64,000 bases of DNA from an uncultured Ruminococcus sp. (GTDB lineage Bacteria; Bacillota; Clostridia; Oscillospirales; Ruminococcaceae). Below are positions 24,584 through 33,569 of the stretch, in pieces. Position 1 is the stretch's first letter. Each line of letters starts with the position of its first letter. The DNA lies in the NCBI GenBank assembly GCA_910579955.1, contig CAJTWE010000007.1, positions 50,457-114,456 on the forward strand, given 5' to 3'. The translations under genes were made by a program, and so were the position numbers. Under the pieces are notes generated by a model, which had not been told where the DNA came from, ran no database searches, and saw nothing but the letters and a program-made list of their open reading frames with translations.

Positions 24584-26650
24584 TTACTCAGCGTTTATGG
24601 CACAAGAAGCTATTACATCTGCCATAAGGTGTGGAGGCAAGGGTTCATAGCGTACCGGTTCAAATGTAAATTCACCTCTGCCTTGTGTCATCTGACGAAG
24701 AAGCAGTGCAAAGTCACTCATTTCACGCATAGGCACTTCTGCCATAATATCAGTCATACTCTTAAACTTCTCGGACGGGTTCATACCAAGAACTCTTCCT
24801 CTTCTCTTATTAAGTTCACCCATCATATCACCTGTATTCTCATCTGGAACACATACTTCTAAAGTACCAATAGGTTCAAGAAGTGTGGGATCTGCTTGAC
24901 GCATGCCTTCCTTGTATGCCAGTGAAGCAGCTGTCTTAAAAGACATTTCAGAAGAATCAACCGGATGATAAGAACCATCAACCAGAATAGCTTTTATACC
25001 TACAACAGGAAATCCTGCAAGAATACCTTTCTTAACAGAGTCCTGCAAGCCTTTTTCAACAGCAGGGAAGAAATTTTTAGGAACAGCACCACCAAATACT
25101 TTTTCTTCAAATACAAGTTCATCTGAAAGACAAGGTTCAAATTCAATCCATACATCACCGAACTGACCATGTCCGCCGGATTGCTTCTTATATCTGCCTT
25201 GTACCTTTACTTTCTTGCGTATAGTCTCACGATAAGCAATCTTTGGTACATTCAAAACTATCTCAACGCCGAAATCAAACTTTAACTGAGATACCACAGC
25301 TAAAAGATGCTGTTCGCCCAATCCGCTTAATATCATTTCTCTTGTATTTGGATCTTGTTCATACTTAAGAGTCATATCACTTTCAAGAATACGCTGCATT
25401 GCATTTGCAATCTTAGATTCGTCGCCTCTAGCAGCAGGAGCAATGGCCATTTTATAGCTTGGATTCGGATATTCCGGAGCTTCTAAAGCTGCAATTCTTG
25501 AAGAGTCACACAAAGTATCTCCAGTGTTTATATTCATTTTAGTAACGGCTATTATATCGCCCTTTACAGCTACGGAAACTTCCTTTTGCTTTTTGCCACA
25601 CAAGTATAAAAGCTTACCTATCTTTTCACTACTGCCTGTTGCAGCATTTACAAGCTCATCACCGCTTTTTATACTGCCTGAGAGTACTTTCAAATAAGAC
25701 ATTTTACCTACAAATGGATCAGCAGCTGTCTTAAATACATAAACCATAGCAGGATCACTAGCTGTGCAAGAAATTTCCTCTACATCTGTGGTGATAACTG
25801 TTTCTTCAGCTTCCGGAACGAGAAGATCCATCTCTTTCATTAAGAGTTCTACTGCACCAAGTGTCTGAGCCGACGCACATACAACAGGAGTTATGATACC
25901 CTCGCATACACCCTTGTGTATTCCGTCAATGCGCTCTTTTTCAGTAAGCGGTTCACCTGAAAAGAACTTTTCAAGAAGATCATCGTCAGTTTCAGCAACA
26001 GCCTCTGAAAAAGCTTCGATAAGACCATCAATACGATAGCTCATCTTCTCTGAAACCTCAGCCGTAGGCATATCAGTTTCCACAGCGTTACCCTTATCAT
26101 CGAACTTATAAGCTTTCATTTCAATGAGATTCACATAGGATACTACCTGTCTATCTGCAATAACAGGTACGATAACAGGGCATACTGTAGAACCAAATTC
26201 GGATTTCAGCTCAGTGAAAACATTGTAGAAATTTGCATTTTCATCATCAAGCTTTGTTACAACAAACATACGAGGTTTCTTCATCTTTACAGCCTGATCA
26301 TATGCTTTATGAGTGCCTACTCTTACGCCCGACTTACCAGAAACCGTTATCATAACGCAGTCACTTGCATAAATGCCTGATACCATTTCACCTGCAAAAT
26401 CAAGCATACCCGGAGTGTCGATAATATTCACATCAAGATTGTGAAGTCTCATAGATGCAACGGATGTATACACAGAAGACTTTCTCTTCATTTCTTCAGC
26501 AGTATAGTCTGATACTGTATTTTCTTCTGCAATTCTGCCCATACGTTCTGTTGCTCCACTCTTATAAAGCAGTGCCTCACACAGAGTGGTCTTACCTGAA
26601 CCCGAATGTCCTGCAAGTGCTATGTTTTTCTTTATAGTTGAATTACTCAT
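24584..26650 (-). CDS. Elongation factor G-like GTPase (EF-G paralogue)
   Basis: 688 aa with all EF-G domains. G1 GHSGSGKT, G3 DTPGMLDF and a G4 that reads TKLD where canonical EF-G has NKMD. The switch I region is divergent (ENTVSDYTAEEMKRKSSVYT). Domain IV keeps VQGRYKKQSGGHGQFGDVWI. This GHSGSGKT/TKLD pattern marks the second EF-G-like clade (FusA2-type) common in Clostridia, not housekeeping fusA, and no rpsL-rpsG-tuf genes are adjacent. It probably acts on the ribosome; its specific step is unknown. It is less like TetM-type protection proteins. Confidence 0.9.
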   Translation of the reverse strand: MSNSTIKKNIALAGHSGSGKTTLCEALLYKSGATERMGRIAEENTVSDYTAEEMKRKSSVYTSVASMRLHNLDVNIIDTPGMLDFAGEMVSGIYASDCVMITVSGKSGVRVGTHKAYDQAVKMKKPRMFVVTKLDDENANFYNVFTELKSEFGSTVCPVIVPVIADRQVVSYVNLIEMKAYKFDDKGNAVETDMPTAEVSEKMSYRIDGLIEAFSEAVAETDDDLLEKFFSGEPLTEKERIDGIHKGVCEGIITPVVCASAQTLGAVELLMKEMDLLVPEAEETVITTDVEEISCTASDPAMVYVFKTAADPFVGKMSYLKVLSGSIKSGDELVNAATGSSEKIGKLLYLCGKKQKEVSVAVKGDIIAVTKMNINTGDTLCDSSRIAALEAPEYPNPSYKMAIAPAARGDESKIANAMQRILESDMTLKYEQDPNTREMILSGLGEQHLLAVVSQLKFDFGVEIVLNVPKIAYRETIRKKVKVQGRYKKQSGGHGQFGDVWIEFEPCLSDELVFEEKVFGGAVPKNFFPAVEKGLQDSVKKGILAGFPVVGIKAILVDGSYHPVDSSEMSFKTAASLAYKEGMRQADPTLLEPIGTLEVCVPDENTGDMMGELNKRRGRVLGMNPSEKFKSMTDIMAEVPMREMSDFALLLRQMTQGRGEFTFEPVRYEPLPPHLMADVIASCAINAE

Positions 26651-26719
26651 GGTATTTTGCTCCTATTCATATTTTTATATCATGTTAAACTATACAATTA
26701 TTTCAACTGCATTTTCTTA

Positions 26720-26748
26720 ATTATATATCATATCACAACAAATTGCAA
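26720..26748 (-). promoter_or_regulatory. Promoter of the EF-G-like gene
   Basis: Minus strand TTGCAA (26743-26748), 17-bp spacer, TATAAT (26720-26725). Confidence 0.7.
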
Positions 26749-26799
26749 GAGTTTTTTGAAAAAAATTGATAAACTTCAAAAAAATATAAATAAAAAAGT

Positions 26800-26839
26800 A
26801 AAAAAGCCTGTTTATGTATAAAAAACAACATAAACAGGC
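26800..26839 (-). terminator. Intrinsic terminator of the polyamine operon
   Basis: Minus strand GCCTGTTTATGT / ACATAAACAGGC (26806-26839) followed by TTTTTTACTTTTTT, downstream of the DUF2752 gene. Confidence 0.9.
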
Positions 26840-26870
26840 ACAAAATATTAAGGTTTCCAATGTAGGATTA

Positions 26871-27284
26871 CTAATAAATTATAGGTACAGGTTCAAGTAT
26901 GGGAATAAAATTACGAAGAACCAGATACAGCACTGCGCACACACTAAATGCTATAAAGAACCACGCATTTCTTGGAAGAAGGTGAACATCTTTTCCAAAT
27001 GATAAGAATATTACTTCTACATACAAAAAGGCAACAAATATAAATAAACAGAATATGACAGCGTTGTTTCTGAATGCAAGCCATAAATCACCGGACATTA
27101 TTGCTAAAATGCATCTCGTAAGTCCGCACCCTGGACAATATATTCCCAAATTAGAGTAAGATTCACACTCCGGCAGAAAGTTCTCTGCAATGTAATACGC
27201 TGTATCACGTAAAAGTATACAGAATATCACAAATACAAAAGGCAAGGTGAGCAGTACTATACGTACCCATGTCTTTTGAATCAT
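26871..27284 (-). CDS. DUF2752 membrane protein
   Basis: 137 aa with three membrane helices. The signature CPGCGLTRCILAIMSGDLWLAF (residues about 49-70) defines DUF2752; its three cysteines may bind metal or be modified. It starts 4 bp after the dehydrogenase stop without a clear ribosome site, so translation is probably coupled. It is the last gene of the polyamine operon, and a link to polyamines is only positional. Confidence 0.9.
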   Translation of the reverse strand: MIQKTWVRIVLLTLPFVFVIFCILLRDTAYYIAENFLPECESYSNLGIYCPGCGLTRCILAIMSGDLWLAFRNNAVIFCLFIFVAFLYVEVIFLSFGKDVHLLPRNAWFFIAFSVCAVLYLVLRNFIPILEPVPIIY

Positions 27285-27288
27285 AGGT

Positions 27289-28491
27289 TTAGTCTACCAG
27301 AACCGGATCAAAATTTTCAGTCCAAGGCAGCCCCCACTTATTCAAAGCTTCCATAAATGGATCTGGATCGAACTCTTCAATGTTGTACACACCCGGCTTT
27401 TTCCATTTTCCAGTCATTACCATCATAGCTCCGATCATTGCCGGAACACCTGTTGTATAAGAAATAGCCTGAGAACCTACTTCACGGTAACACTCCTGAT
27501 GATCGCAAACATTATATACATAGTATGTCTTTTCTTTGCCATCCTTAATTCCCTTAAAAATACATCCAATATTCGTTTTACCAACTGTTCTCGGACCAAG
27601 AGATGCAGGATCAGGGAGTACAGCCTTTAAAAATTGCAGCGGAACGATCTCTTTTCCTTCGTACATAATAGGTTCAATAGAAGTCATACCTACATTTTCA
27701 AGACACTTCAGATGAGTAAGATAGCTCTGACCAAATGTCATAAAGAATCGAATTCTCTTTATACCCTTGATGTTAAGTGCCAGAGATTCCAGTTCTTCAT
27801 GATGAAGAAGATACATATCCTTCTCGCCGACCTGATCAAAGTTATAAACACGCTTAATTTCCATAGGTTCAGTTTCAACCCACTGTCCATTTTCAATATA
27901 ACTGCCCTTTGCAGATACCTCACGGATATTTATTTCAGGATTGAAATTTGTAGCAAACGGATAACCGTGATCGCCTCCGTTGCAGTCAAGAATATCAATA
28001 TAGTGAATCTCATCGAAGTAATGCTTTTGTGCATATGCGCAGAAAACACCTGTTACACCTGGGTCAAAACCACTTCCGAGCAGTGCTGTAATGCCTGCCT
28101 TTTCAAATTTCTCACGATAAGCCCACTGCCACTTATACTCAAACTTAGCTGTATCCTCAGGTTCATAGTTTGCAGTATCAACATAATCAGTTTTAGTTGC
28201 CAGACAAGCGTCCATAATGGTAAGATCCTGATAGGGAAGTGCAACATTGATAACAATATCCGGCTTTTCACTTTCAATAAGTGCAATAAGTTCATCAACA
28301 TTATTTGCATCTACCTTAGCAGTGGTTATCTTTGTATTTGTCTTGCCTTCAAGGTCAGACTTATACTTATCGCACTTTGATTTAGTACGGCTTGCGATAC
28401 AAATCTCCTCAAAAACCTCACTATTCTGACAGCATTTGTGAATAACAACTCCAGCAACACCGCCAGCACCTATAATTAAAGCTTTTCCCAT
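27289..28491 (-). CDS. Saccharopine dehydrogenase-family protein, probable carboxynorspermidine dehydrogenase
   Basis: 400 aa from ATG 28491 (AAAGGA 9 nt upstream; the upstream in-frame ATGs overlap speE). N-terminal Rossmann NAD(P) site IIGAGGVAGVVIHKC, then ASRTKSKCDKY and GSGFDPGVTGVFCAYAQKHYF, typical of carboxynorspermidine/carboxyspermidine synthase (Lys1 branch). This enzyme reductively condenses aspartate semialdehyde with a diamine, and carboxynorspermidine decarboxylase then finishes the polyamine. Position within speD-speA-speE supports that reading over lysine metabolism. The decarboxylase partner is not in this cluster. Confidence 0.88.
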   Translation of the reverse strand: MGKALIIGAGGVAGVVIHKCCQNSEVFEEICIASRTKSKCDKYKSDLEGKTNTKITTAKVDANNVDELIALIESEKPDIVINVALPYQDLTIMDACLATKTDYVDTANYEPEDTAKFEYKWQWAYREKFEKAGITALLGSGFDPGVTGVFCAYAQKHYFDEIHYIDILDCNGGDHGYPFATNFNPEINIREVSAKGSYIENGQWVETEPMEIKRVYNFDQVGEKDMYLLHHEELESLALNIKGIKRIRFFMTFGQSYLTHLKCLENVGMTSIEPIMYEGKEIVPLQFLKAVLPDPASLGPRTVGKTNIGCIFKGIKDGKEKTYYVYNVCDHQECYREVGSQAISYTTGVPAMIGAMMVMTGKWKKPGVYNIEEFDPDPFMEALNKWGLPWTENFDPVLVD

Positions 28492-28520
28492 TTTTTTAAT
28501 TCCTTTCATATCATTATTTA

Positions 28521-29381
28521 TCATTTCATTTCTGATTCTCTCAGAGCATCTCTTACATTATTTGGAATAGCAAAACAGCCCACATGGAGAATCGTATTAT
28601 AATATTTTGTTTTAAGCCCCAAACGATTCCATCTCGCAGCTTGCAAATCAGTTCTCGGATCGAATTTTTTTGAAGCAAATCCAAAAAGCCAGTGTCCGGA
28701 AGGGTAGGTAGGAATATGGGCTTGATATACAAGTGAAATAGGGAACAATGATTTTATACGACTGTGAGCACGTTTCATAGAATTTCTGTATGATTCATAA
28801 AAAGTGCTCTCATGCTGATTTACAAGAATTCCATCCTCAGACAGCGCTTTATAACAATTCCCATAAAATTCCTTTGTAAAAAGCCCTTCGCCAACGCCAA
28901 ACGGATCTGTTGAATCAACTATTATAAGATCATATGTACCAGCATCGACACGTCTTACAAAACGCAAGCCGTCCTGATAATGAATGTCAACTCTCGGATC
29001 ATCAAGACTTTTAGCTGTAAAAGGCATATACTCTCTTGCAAGCTCAACTACCTTATAATCTATTTCTACCATATCTATATGCTGAACACTGTCGTAGCGG
29101 CAAAGCTCTCGCACTGTGCCGCCATCACCCGCACCGATAACCAAAATATTCTTTATATCTGGATTTGTAGCCATAGGGATGTGAGTTATCATTTCATGAT
29201 AGACATATTCATCCTTTTCAGTAAGCATAAGCAAACCATCAAGAGTCATTATTCTGCCAAATTCGTTTGATTCAAAAATGTCGATACGCTGAAAGTCACT
29301 TTGTTCGGAAGCAAGATGTTTATCCACACGAATCGACATACGTACATTGTCAGTATGATTCTCCGTATACCATATATCCAT
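28521..29381 (-). CDS. speE: Spermidine synthase
   Basis: 286 aa. Aminopropyltransferase fold: N-terminal strand domain (MDIWYTENHTDNVRMSIRV), VYHEMITHIPM, SAM-site GAGDGGTVREL, catalytic DSTDPFG and C-terminal PTYPSGHWLFGFASK. It transfers aminopropyl from decarboxylated SAM (made by SpeD) to putrescine. GGAGG overlaps the speA stop. Normal length. Confidence 0.96.
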   Translation of the reverse strand: MDIWYTENHTDNVRMSIRVDKHLASEQSDFQRIDIFESNEFGRIMTLDGLLMLTEKDEYVYHEMITHIPMATNPDIKNILVIGAGDGGTVRELCRYDSVQHIDMVEIDYKVVELAREYMPFTAKSLDDPRVDIHYQDGLRFVRRVDAGTYDLIIVDSTDPFGVGEGLFTKEFYGNCYKALSEDGILVNQHESTFYESYRNSMKRAHSRIKSLFPISLVYQAHIPTYPSGHWLFGFASKKFDPRTDLQAARWNRLGLKTKYYNTILHVGCFAIPNNVRDALRESEMK

Positions 29382-29382
29382 T

Positions 29383-30843
29383 TTACAGTTCCTCCTTAAT
29401 TACACACAGCGTTTCAATATTCATGTCCTGAGGCCCTGTAAGTGAGCAGCCCTTTTCTTTAGCATAACAAATATAGTCGATTATATCTTTAGTGATTCGC
29501 TCACCAGGAGCAAGAATTGGTATACCCGGAGGGTAACACATTACAAATTCACAGCAAACAGCACCAGCGCTTTCTCTGAGTGACACGACCTTTTGTTCAG
29601 CATAGAATGCCTTTTGAGGGGGAAGAGCCACATCCGGAGCTATATATTCGCTTGAAAGCATACCTGTAGAATCTCCGCCGTAAATACGCTTTATTTCTGA
29701 AAGAGCTGAGATAAGGCGTTCTATTTCAAGTGCTCTGTCGCCTGATGTAACAATAGCAAGAATATTTCCTATATCGCCAAATTCTATCTGTATGCCATAC
29801 TCATCACGCAAAAGATCATATACCTCAATCCCTGCAAGTCCAGTATTTCTTGTATGAATAGAAAGCTTTGTTTTATCAAAAGCGTAGAATGAACCGCCAT
29901 TGCAGCATTCTTCACCATAGGCATAGTAACCGCCTATATTATTTATCTCATCTCTTGCATAATTCGTAAAATCAACAGTTTTGCGAAACATTTCTCTTCC
30001 ATTAAGAGCAAGATTTCGCCTTGCAAGATCAAGTGATACCATAAGAAGGTAAGATGCACTTGTAGTTTGAGTCAAATTTATTATCTGTCTAACTCTATCG
30101 GCATTTACGTTTTCACCGCATAGCAATATCGCACTTTGAGTAAGTGAGCCTCCTGTCTTATGAATGCTGACCGATGCCATATCAGCACCTGCACTCATAG
30201 CAGATATCGGCAGGTCTTCTCCAAAATAGAAATGCGTACCATGTGCCTCATCAGCAAGCAACATCATACCGTGAGAATGAGCAAGCTCTGTAAGTCTTTT
30301 TATATCAGCGCATACCCCATAGTACGTAGGATTGTTTACAAGTATAGCCTTAGCATCTGGATTCTGCATAACAGCCTTTTCTACCGCTTCATATGACATA
30401 CCAAGCGGTATACCCAATTCCTTGTTTTCGTCAGGATCAACATAAACCGGTATAGCACCGTTAAGTACAAGTGCATTAATAGCACTACGGTGAACATTTC
30501 TCGGCATAATGAGCTTTTCACCAGATTTGCATGCAGTAAGTATCATAGCTTGATTGGCGCTTGTAGCTCCGCCTACTATAAAAAATGCGTTTTTAGCTCC
30601 AAACGCTTCTGCCGCTAAATTCTGAGCATCACATATAACAGATACAGGATGACAGAGATTATCAAGATTTTTCATGGAGTTTACGTCCATTTTAACGCAT
30701 GCTTCCCCTAAAAATTCAGCAAGCTCTCTGTTTCCTCTGCCTCCCTTATGACCTGGAACATCAAAACGTACCACACGATTGGAGCGATGTTCCTCCATAG
30801 CTTTAAGAAGAGGCGCATCGTTCTGAGTCAAGATCTTTCCCAT
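29383..30843 (-). CDS. speA: Arginine/ornithine/lysine decarboxylase (PLP fold type I)
   Basis: 486 aa, the short clostridial/Bacillus SpeA type. Motifs: VPGHKGGRG at the start, NGATSANQ-like GGATSANQAMILT, NNPTYYGVC, LADEAHGTH and the PLP lysine in SIHKTGGSLTQSA. It lies between speD and speE, favouring arginine or ornithine as substrate. Because no agmatine ureohydrolase is adjacent, the exact substrate is open. Confidence 0.9.
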   Translation of the reverse strand: MGKILTQNDAPLLKAMEEHRSNRVVRFDVPGHKGGRGNRELAEFLGEACVKMDVNSMKNLDNLCHPVSVICDAQNLAAEAFGAKNAFFIVGGATSANQAMILTACKSGEKLIMPRNVHRSAINALVLNGAIPVYVDPDENKELGIPLGMSYEAVEKAVMQNPDAKAILVNNPTYYGVCADIKRLTELAHSHGMMLLADEAHGTHFYFGEDLPISAMSAGADMASVSIHKTGGSLTQSAILLCGENVNADRVRQIINLTQTTSASYLLMVSLDLARRNLALNGREMFRKTVDFTNYARDEINNIGGYYAYGEECCNGGSFYAFDKTKLSIHTRNTGLAGIEVYDLLRDEYGIQIEFGDIGNILAIVTSGDRALEIERLISALSEIKRIYGGDSTGMLSSEYIAPDVALPPQKAFYAEQKVVSLRESAGAVCCEFVMCYPPGIPILAPGERITKDIIDYICYAKEKGCSLTGPQDMNIETLCVIKEEL

Positions 30844-30855
30844 AACAGTTTCTCC

Positions 30856-31671
30856 TTATTCATAGATATTCCGTCCACTGAAGATCTCTATCATTTCTCT
30901 CCTCAAACGATCCGTAATATCAAGTCGCACTCTGGGGCTGAGTTCATATTCATCTGTTTTAAAAAGATAATCTTGAAGCCTCATATCTTTAATAAGCATT
31001 CTTGTATGGAAAAGATTGGATTGGTATACATTCATATCAACAGTGTCATATTTTGAAAGAATATCATCGCTTATATAATCCTGAATAGATGTTATTCTAT
31101 GGTCAATAAAATACTTCTTACCACTCACATCACGTGTAAATCCTCTTACACGATAATCAATGGTAATAATATCCGAATCAAAGCTTCTTATAAGATAGTC
31201 AAGAGTACTAAGAGGGGAGATCTCTCCGCAAGTTGCAACATCTATATCAGCACGAAAAGTAGTTACCTCATTATCAGGATGACTTTCTGGAAATGTGTGT
31301 ACCGTAACATGACTCTTGTCAAGATGTGCATGAACATCTCTTCTTGGACTCAGGAAAGATGCTCCTTGATTACAAGATGAATCCATGTTCTCCGGTGCAA
31401 CATCACCTTCAGCAATGAGCACATTTACCGATGCACCCTGCGGTTCATAATCCTGTTTAGAAATATTGAGCACAGTTGCACCTATCATCTCAGTTACATC
31501 ACATAAAATCTTAGTAAGTCTCTCTGAATTATACTGCTCATCAATATATCGGATATAGTCCTGCTTTTCACGTTCTGATTTTGCGTAGCAGACATCGAAA
31601 ATGTTGAAGCTAAGTGCTTTCGTAAGATTATTGTACCCATACAAAGCAAGCTTTTTTTCCAATCCTACCAT
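30856..31671 (-). CDS. speD: S-adenosylmethionine decarboxylase proenzyme (class 1A, E. coli type)
   Basis: 271 aa from ATG 31671 (GAAAGG upstream). It is the long E. coli-like form: ALYGYNNLTKALSFNIFDVCY opening, QDYEPQGASV, and the self-cleavage site AHLDKSHVTVHTFPESHP, where Ser becomes the pyruvoyl group. FRADIDVATCGEISPL follows with the catalytic Cys. It makes decarboxylated SAM for SpeE. First gene of the operon, with a promoter inside a palindrome at 31754-31796. Confidence 0.95.
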   Translation of the reverse strand: MVGLEKKLALYGYNNLTKALSFNIFDVCYAKSEREKQDYIRYIDEQYNSERLTKILCDVTEMIGATVLNISKQDYEPQGASVNVLIAEGDVAPENMDSSCNQGASFLSPRRDVHAHLDKSHVTVHTFPESHPDNEVTTFRADIDVATCGEISPLSTLDYLIRSFDSDIITIDYRVRGFTRDVSGKKYFIDHRITSIQDYISDDILSKYDTVDMNVYQSNLFHTRMLIKDMRLQDYLFKTDEYELSPRVRLDITDRLRREMIEIFSGRNIYE

Positions 31672-31711
31672 CACAGCCTTTCTCAAAAGTAATATTAATT
31701 TATTATACAAT

Positions 31712-31744
31712 CACATATGCACAGACAATATCTGCATATATGTG
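31712..31744 (-). promoter_or_regulatory. Leader hairpin of the speD operon
   Basis: Imperfect inverted repeat in the speD leader (CACATATATGCAGA / TCTGTGCATATGTG on the minus strand) with 11 Watson-Crick pairs, two G-U pairs and one mismatch. It lies between the predicted start of transcription and the ribosome site. Confidence 0.5.
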
Positions 31745-31753
31745 AGGATATTA

Positions 31754-31796
31754 AAACATGGTATAATAAGCGCATTGTGCTTATTATACCATGTTT
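31754..31796 (-). promoter_or_regulatory. Perfect 18-bp palindrome overlapping the speD promoter
   Basis: Arms AAACATGGTATAATAAGC and exact complement with a 7-bp centre. On the minus strand the -10 TATAAT (31783-31788) sits in the arm, with -35 TTGCAA at 31806-31811 (17-bp spacer), so the predicted start of transcription falls in the centre. This fits a repressor operator; alternatively it is the stem of an attenuator. Confidence 0.65.
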
Positions 31797-31839
31797 CTAA
31801 AATAATTGCAACTTAAATTTAAAGCTCTTTTTAAATTTA

Positions 31840-31896
31840 ACATTAAATAAAAAAGCTGAAACACCAAAGAAACATAATTTCTATAAGTGTTCCAGC
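31840..31896 (-). terminator. Intrinsic terminator of the zinc-ribbon protein gene
   Basis: Minus strand GCTGGAACAC ... GTGTTTCAGC (31855-31864 / 31887-31896) followed by TTTTTTATTTAATG. Confidence 0.85.
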
Positions 31897-31956
31897 AATT
31901 TTATGTAAATTAAAATCTTGATATTTTAATCTTTATTTTTAGCATGTATTCTGTGG

Positions 31957-32778
31957 TTATAAAAGCTTTGCACCGCACTTTCCGCAGAACTTTACATTCG
32001 GCTCATTTTTTTCACCGCACATATGGCATACGCAAGAAAGATCTGTATCTGTATTTTCAATCACAGCATCCGATATAGGTGAATTTGATACAGGTATATC
32101 TATATTTGTAAGTCTATCTGATGTTTGAACAGCCGGTATCTCTGCAAATGCATTTTCGTATGCAGCAACGGGAGCAGCTTCAGCAGTAGGATTTGCAGCC
32201 TCACTATTCATCTGTGCATTAATAGTTTCAGATTTAGATAAAACATCTTTGCTGTTTTTGGGCAGTTTTTTTATCTTACAAATAAATATGCCAATAGATG
32301 CAATTATCGCACCAGACAGCATAAATATGCAATTTTTACCGGATGTATTTAAAAATTGAGAGGGAAGAACATCTGCAAATGGAGCAAGAGCTGTGTTAAA
32401 TTTAAATGTACATACAACAAGCATAGTTCCCAATTCACTAAGTAGAACTACCAAAGGAGCAATAGTACAGCCTATACCAAGACCACGTATAGCAGAACGG
32501 ACACGCTTTGTTATAAATATCCAAAGACCGAACCACAACACAATAGCAGAAATTGATATCCAAAAGCAGAGCTTACCACTAAGAAAATCAGTCAGACCGT
32601 CTCCTAAAACTCCAGAATACACGCCAAGAATATCTCCGCTTTTATTAGAAATACTCATACACAAAGCAAGTGCAAGAGCTGATGCCAGAATAAGAATGAA
32701 GAAAACTACCGATAAAAACGTTTTAAAAGCGTCGCCCTTTTTAGTCGGAACAGCTTCCGTTTTATTTTTTTTACTCAT
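31957..32778 (-). CDS. Membrane protein with C-terminal zinc ribbon
   Basis: 273 aa. About four membrane helices (residues 18-45, 70-90, 100-125, 145-165), a hydrophilic low-complexity linker rich in Ala, Asn and Ser, and a C-terminal zinc ribbon (CHMCGEKNEPNVKFCGKCGAKLL, four cysteines as CxxC pairs). GGAGG lies 9 nt before the ATG. It has its own terminator. Such zinc-ribbon membrane proteins are common in Firmicutes but their role is unknown. Confidence 0.8.
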   Translation of the reverse strand: MSKKNKTEAVPTKKGDAFKTFLSVVFFILILASALALALCMSISNKSGDILGVYSGVLGDGLTDFLSGKLCFWISISAIVLWFGLWIFITKRVRSAIRGLGIGCTIAPLVVLLSELGTMLVVCTFKFNTALAPFADVLPSQFLNTSGKNCIFMLSGAIIASIGIFICKIKKLPKNSKDVLSKSETINAQMNSEAANPTAEAAPVAAYENAFAEIPAVQTSDRLTNIDIPVSNSPISDAVIENTDTDLSCVCHMCGEKNEPNVKFCGKCGAKLL

Positions 32779-32844
32779 AATATTAAACCTCCAAAGTCTC
32801 TTTATAATTTTATATGACTAGTATATCACTTTGCATACACTTTG

Positions 32845-33246
32845 TCAATCGAAAGGACGCACGTTTTTTCGCCCTTTAACACAAAAAATAATAAGGGAAA
32901 CAAGAGATATACCAATAAATGCACCTGCACTATCAATAAATACATCTTTTACTAAAGGGGTTCTTCCATCCGAAAAAAACTGATGCGCCTCATCTAAACA
33001 GGCATATAGCACACAAAAGATAAATGAAATACTCATATAGTGCTTTTTAAACACCACCCATGCACTCCAACACGATAATGTTCCCAGCATGAAAAACACT
33101 GTAAAATGGGCGACTTTACGTATCAAGTGCGAATATTTTTTCAACTCTTCATAGGATATATCATCTACGGAAACACCTTTGCACAATGCAAGCAGGTGAG
33201 AGAGAACACCGTTACTTAGTGCCTTAGATTGATCGCTATTTTGCAT
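32845..33246 (-). CDS. VanZ-like family protein (first ATG; real start probably AUA at 33324)
   Basis: 133 aa from the first ATG, with HLIRKVAHFTVFFMLGTLSC and DEAHQFFSDGRTPLVKDVFIDSAGAFIGI, the VanZ signature. The first ATG has no ribosome site and starts after the family's first membrane helix. In frame upstream, 26 more codons give KNNIIFKSTPLIL then TLCCAVAIFLFS, a normal VanZ N-terminus. They begin at an ATA (33322-33324) 6 nt after GAAGGA, exactly where an ATG would be. I infer a 159-aa protein with an AUA start or a recent start-codon mutation. Function is undefined for most members. Confidence 0.85.
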   Translation of the reverse strand: MQNSDQSKALSNGVLSHLLALCKGVSVDDISYEELKKYSHLIRKVAHFTVFFMLGTLSCWSAWVVFKKHYMSISFIFCVLYACLDEAHQFFSDGRTPLVKDVFIDSAGAFIGISLVSLIIFCVKGRKNVRPFD

Positions 33247-33488
33247 AGAAAAGAGGAAAATAGCAACAGCACAGCACAGCGTAAGAATAAGCGGAGTTGA
33301 TTTGAATATGATATTGTTTTTTATAACAATTCCTTCTTTCTCAAAAAACTTATACAGTGATTATATCACATATTCATGGAAATAGCAACAGAATTTTCAA
33401 ATTTCATATAAATCTATTTGAAGTAATAATATAAAAATTTTTGTTATTATATACTATTGTAAAAAGTTTTAAAAATTTAAAATAATGG

Positions 33489-33517
33489 TTGTAATCAAAT
33501 AAAATGAATGGTATAAT
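33489..33517 (+). promoter_or_regulatory. Promoter of the peptide-binding lipoprotein gene
   Basis: TTGTAA (33489-33494), 17-bp spacer, TATAAT (33512-33517), about 50 bp before the ATG. Confidence 0.7.
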
Positions 33518-33569
33518 AAAAATAAATAGTATACCGGACAAGATATACAGGCGAAAGGATCTAAAATTT

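Noticed and set aside
24584..26650. EF-G-like gene as a TetM-type tetracycline-resistance protein
   Set aside because: G4 motif and the switch I region fit the EF-G paralogue clade; no leader peptide or mobile-element context typical of tet genes.
33504..33569. N-terminal extension of the peptide-binding lipoprotein
   Set aside because: The extension overlaps the -10 region and would destroy the lipoprotein signal.
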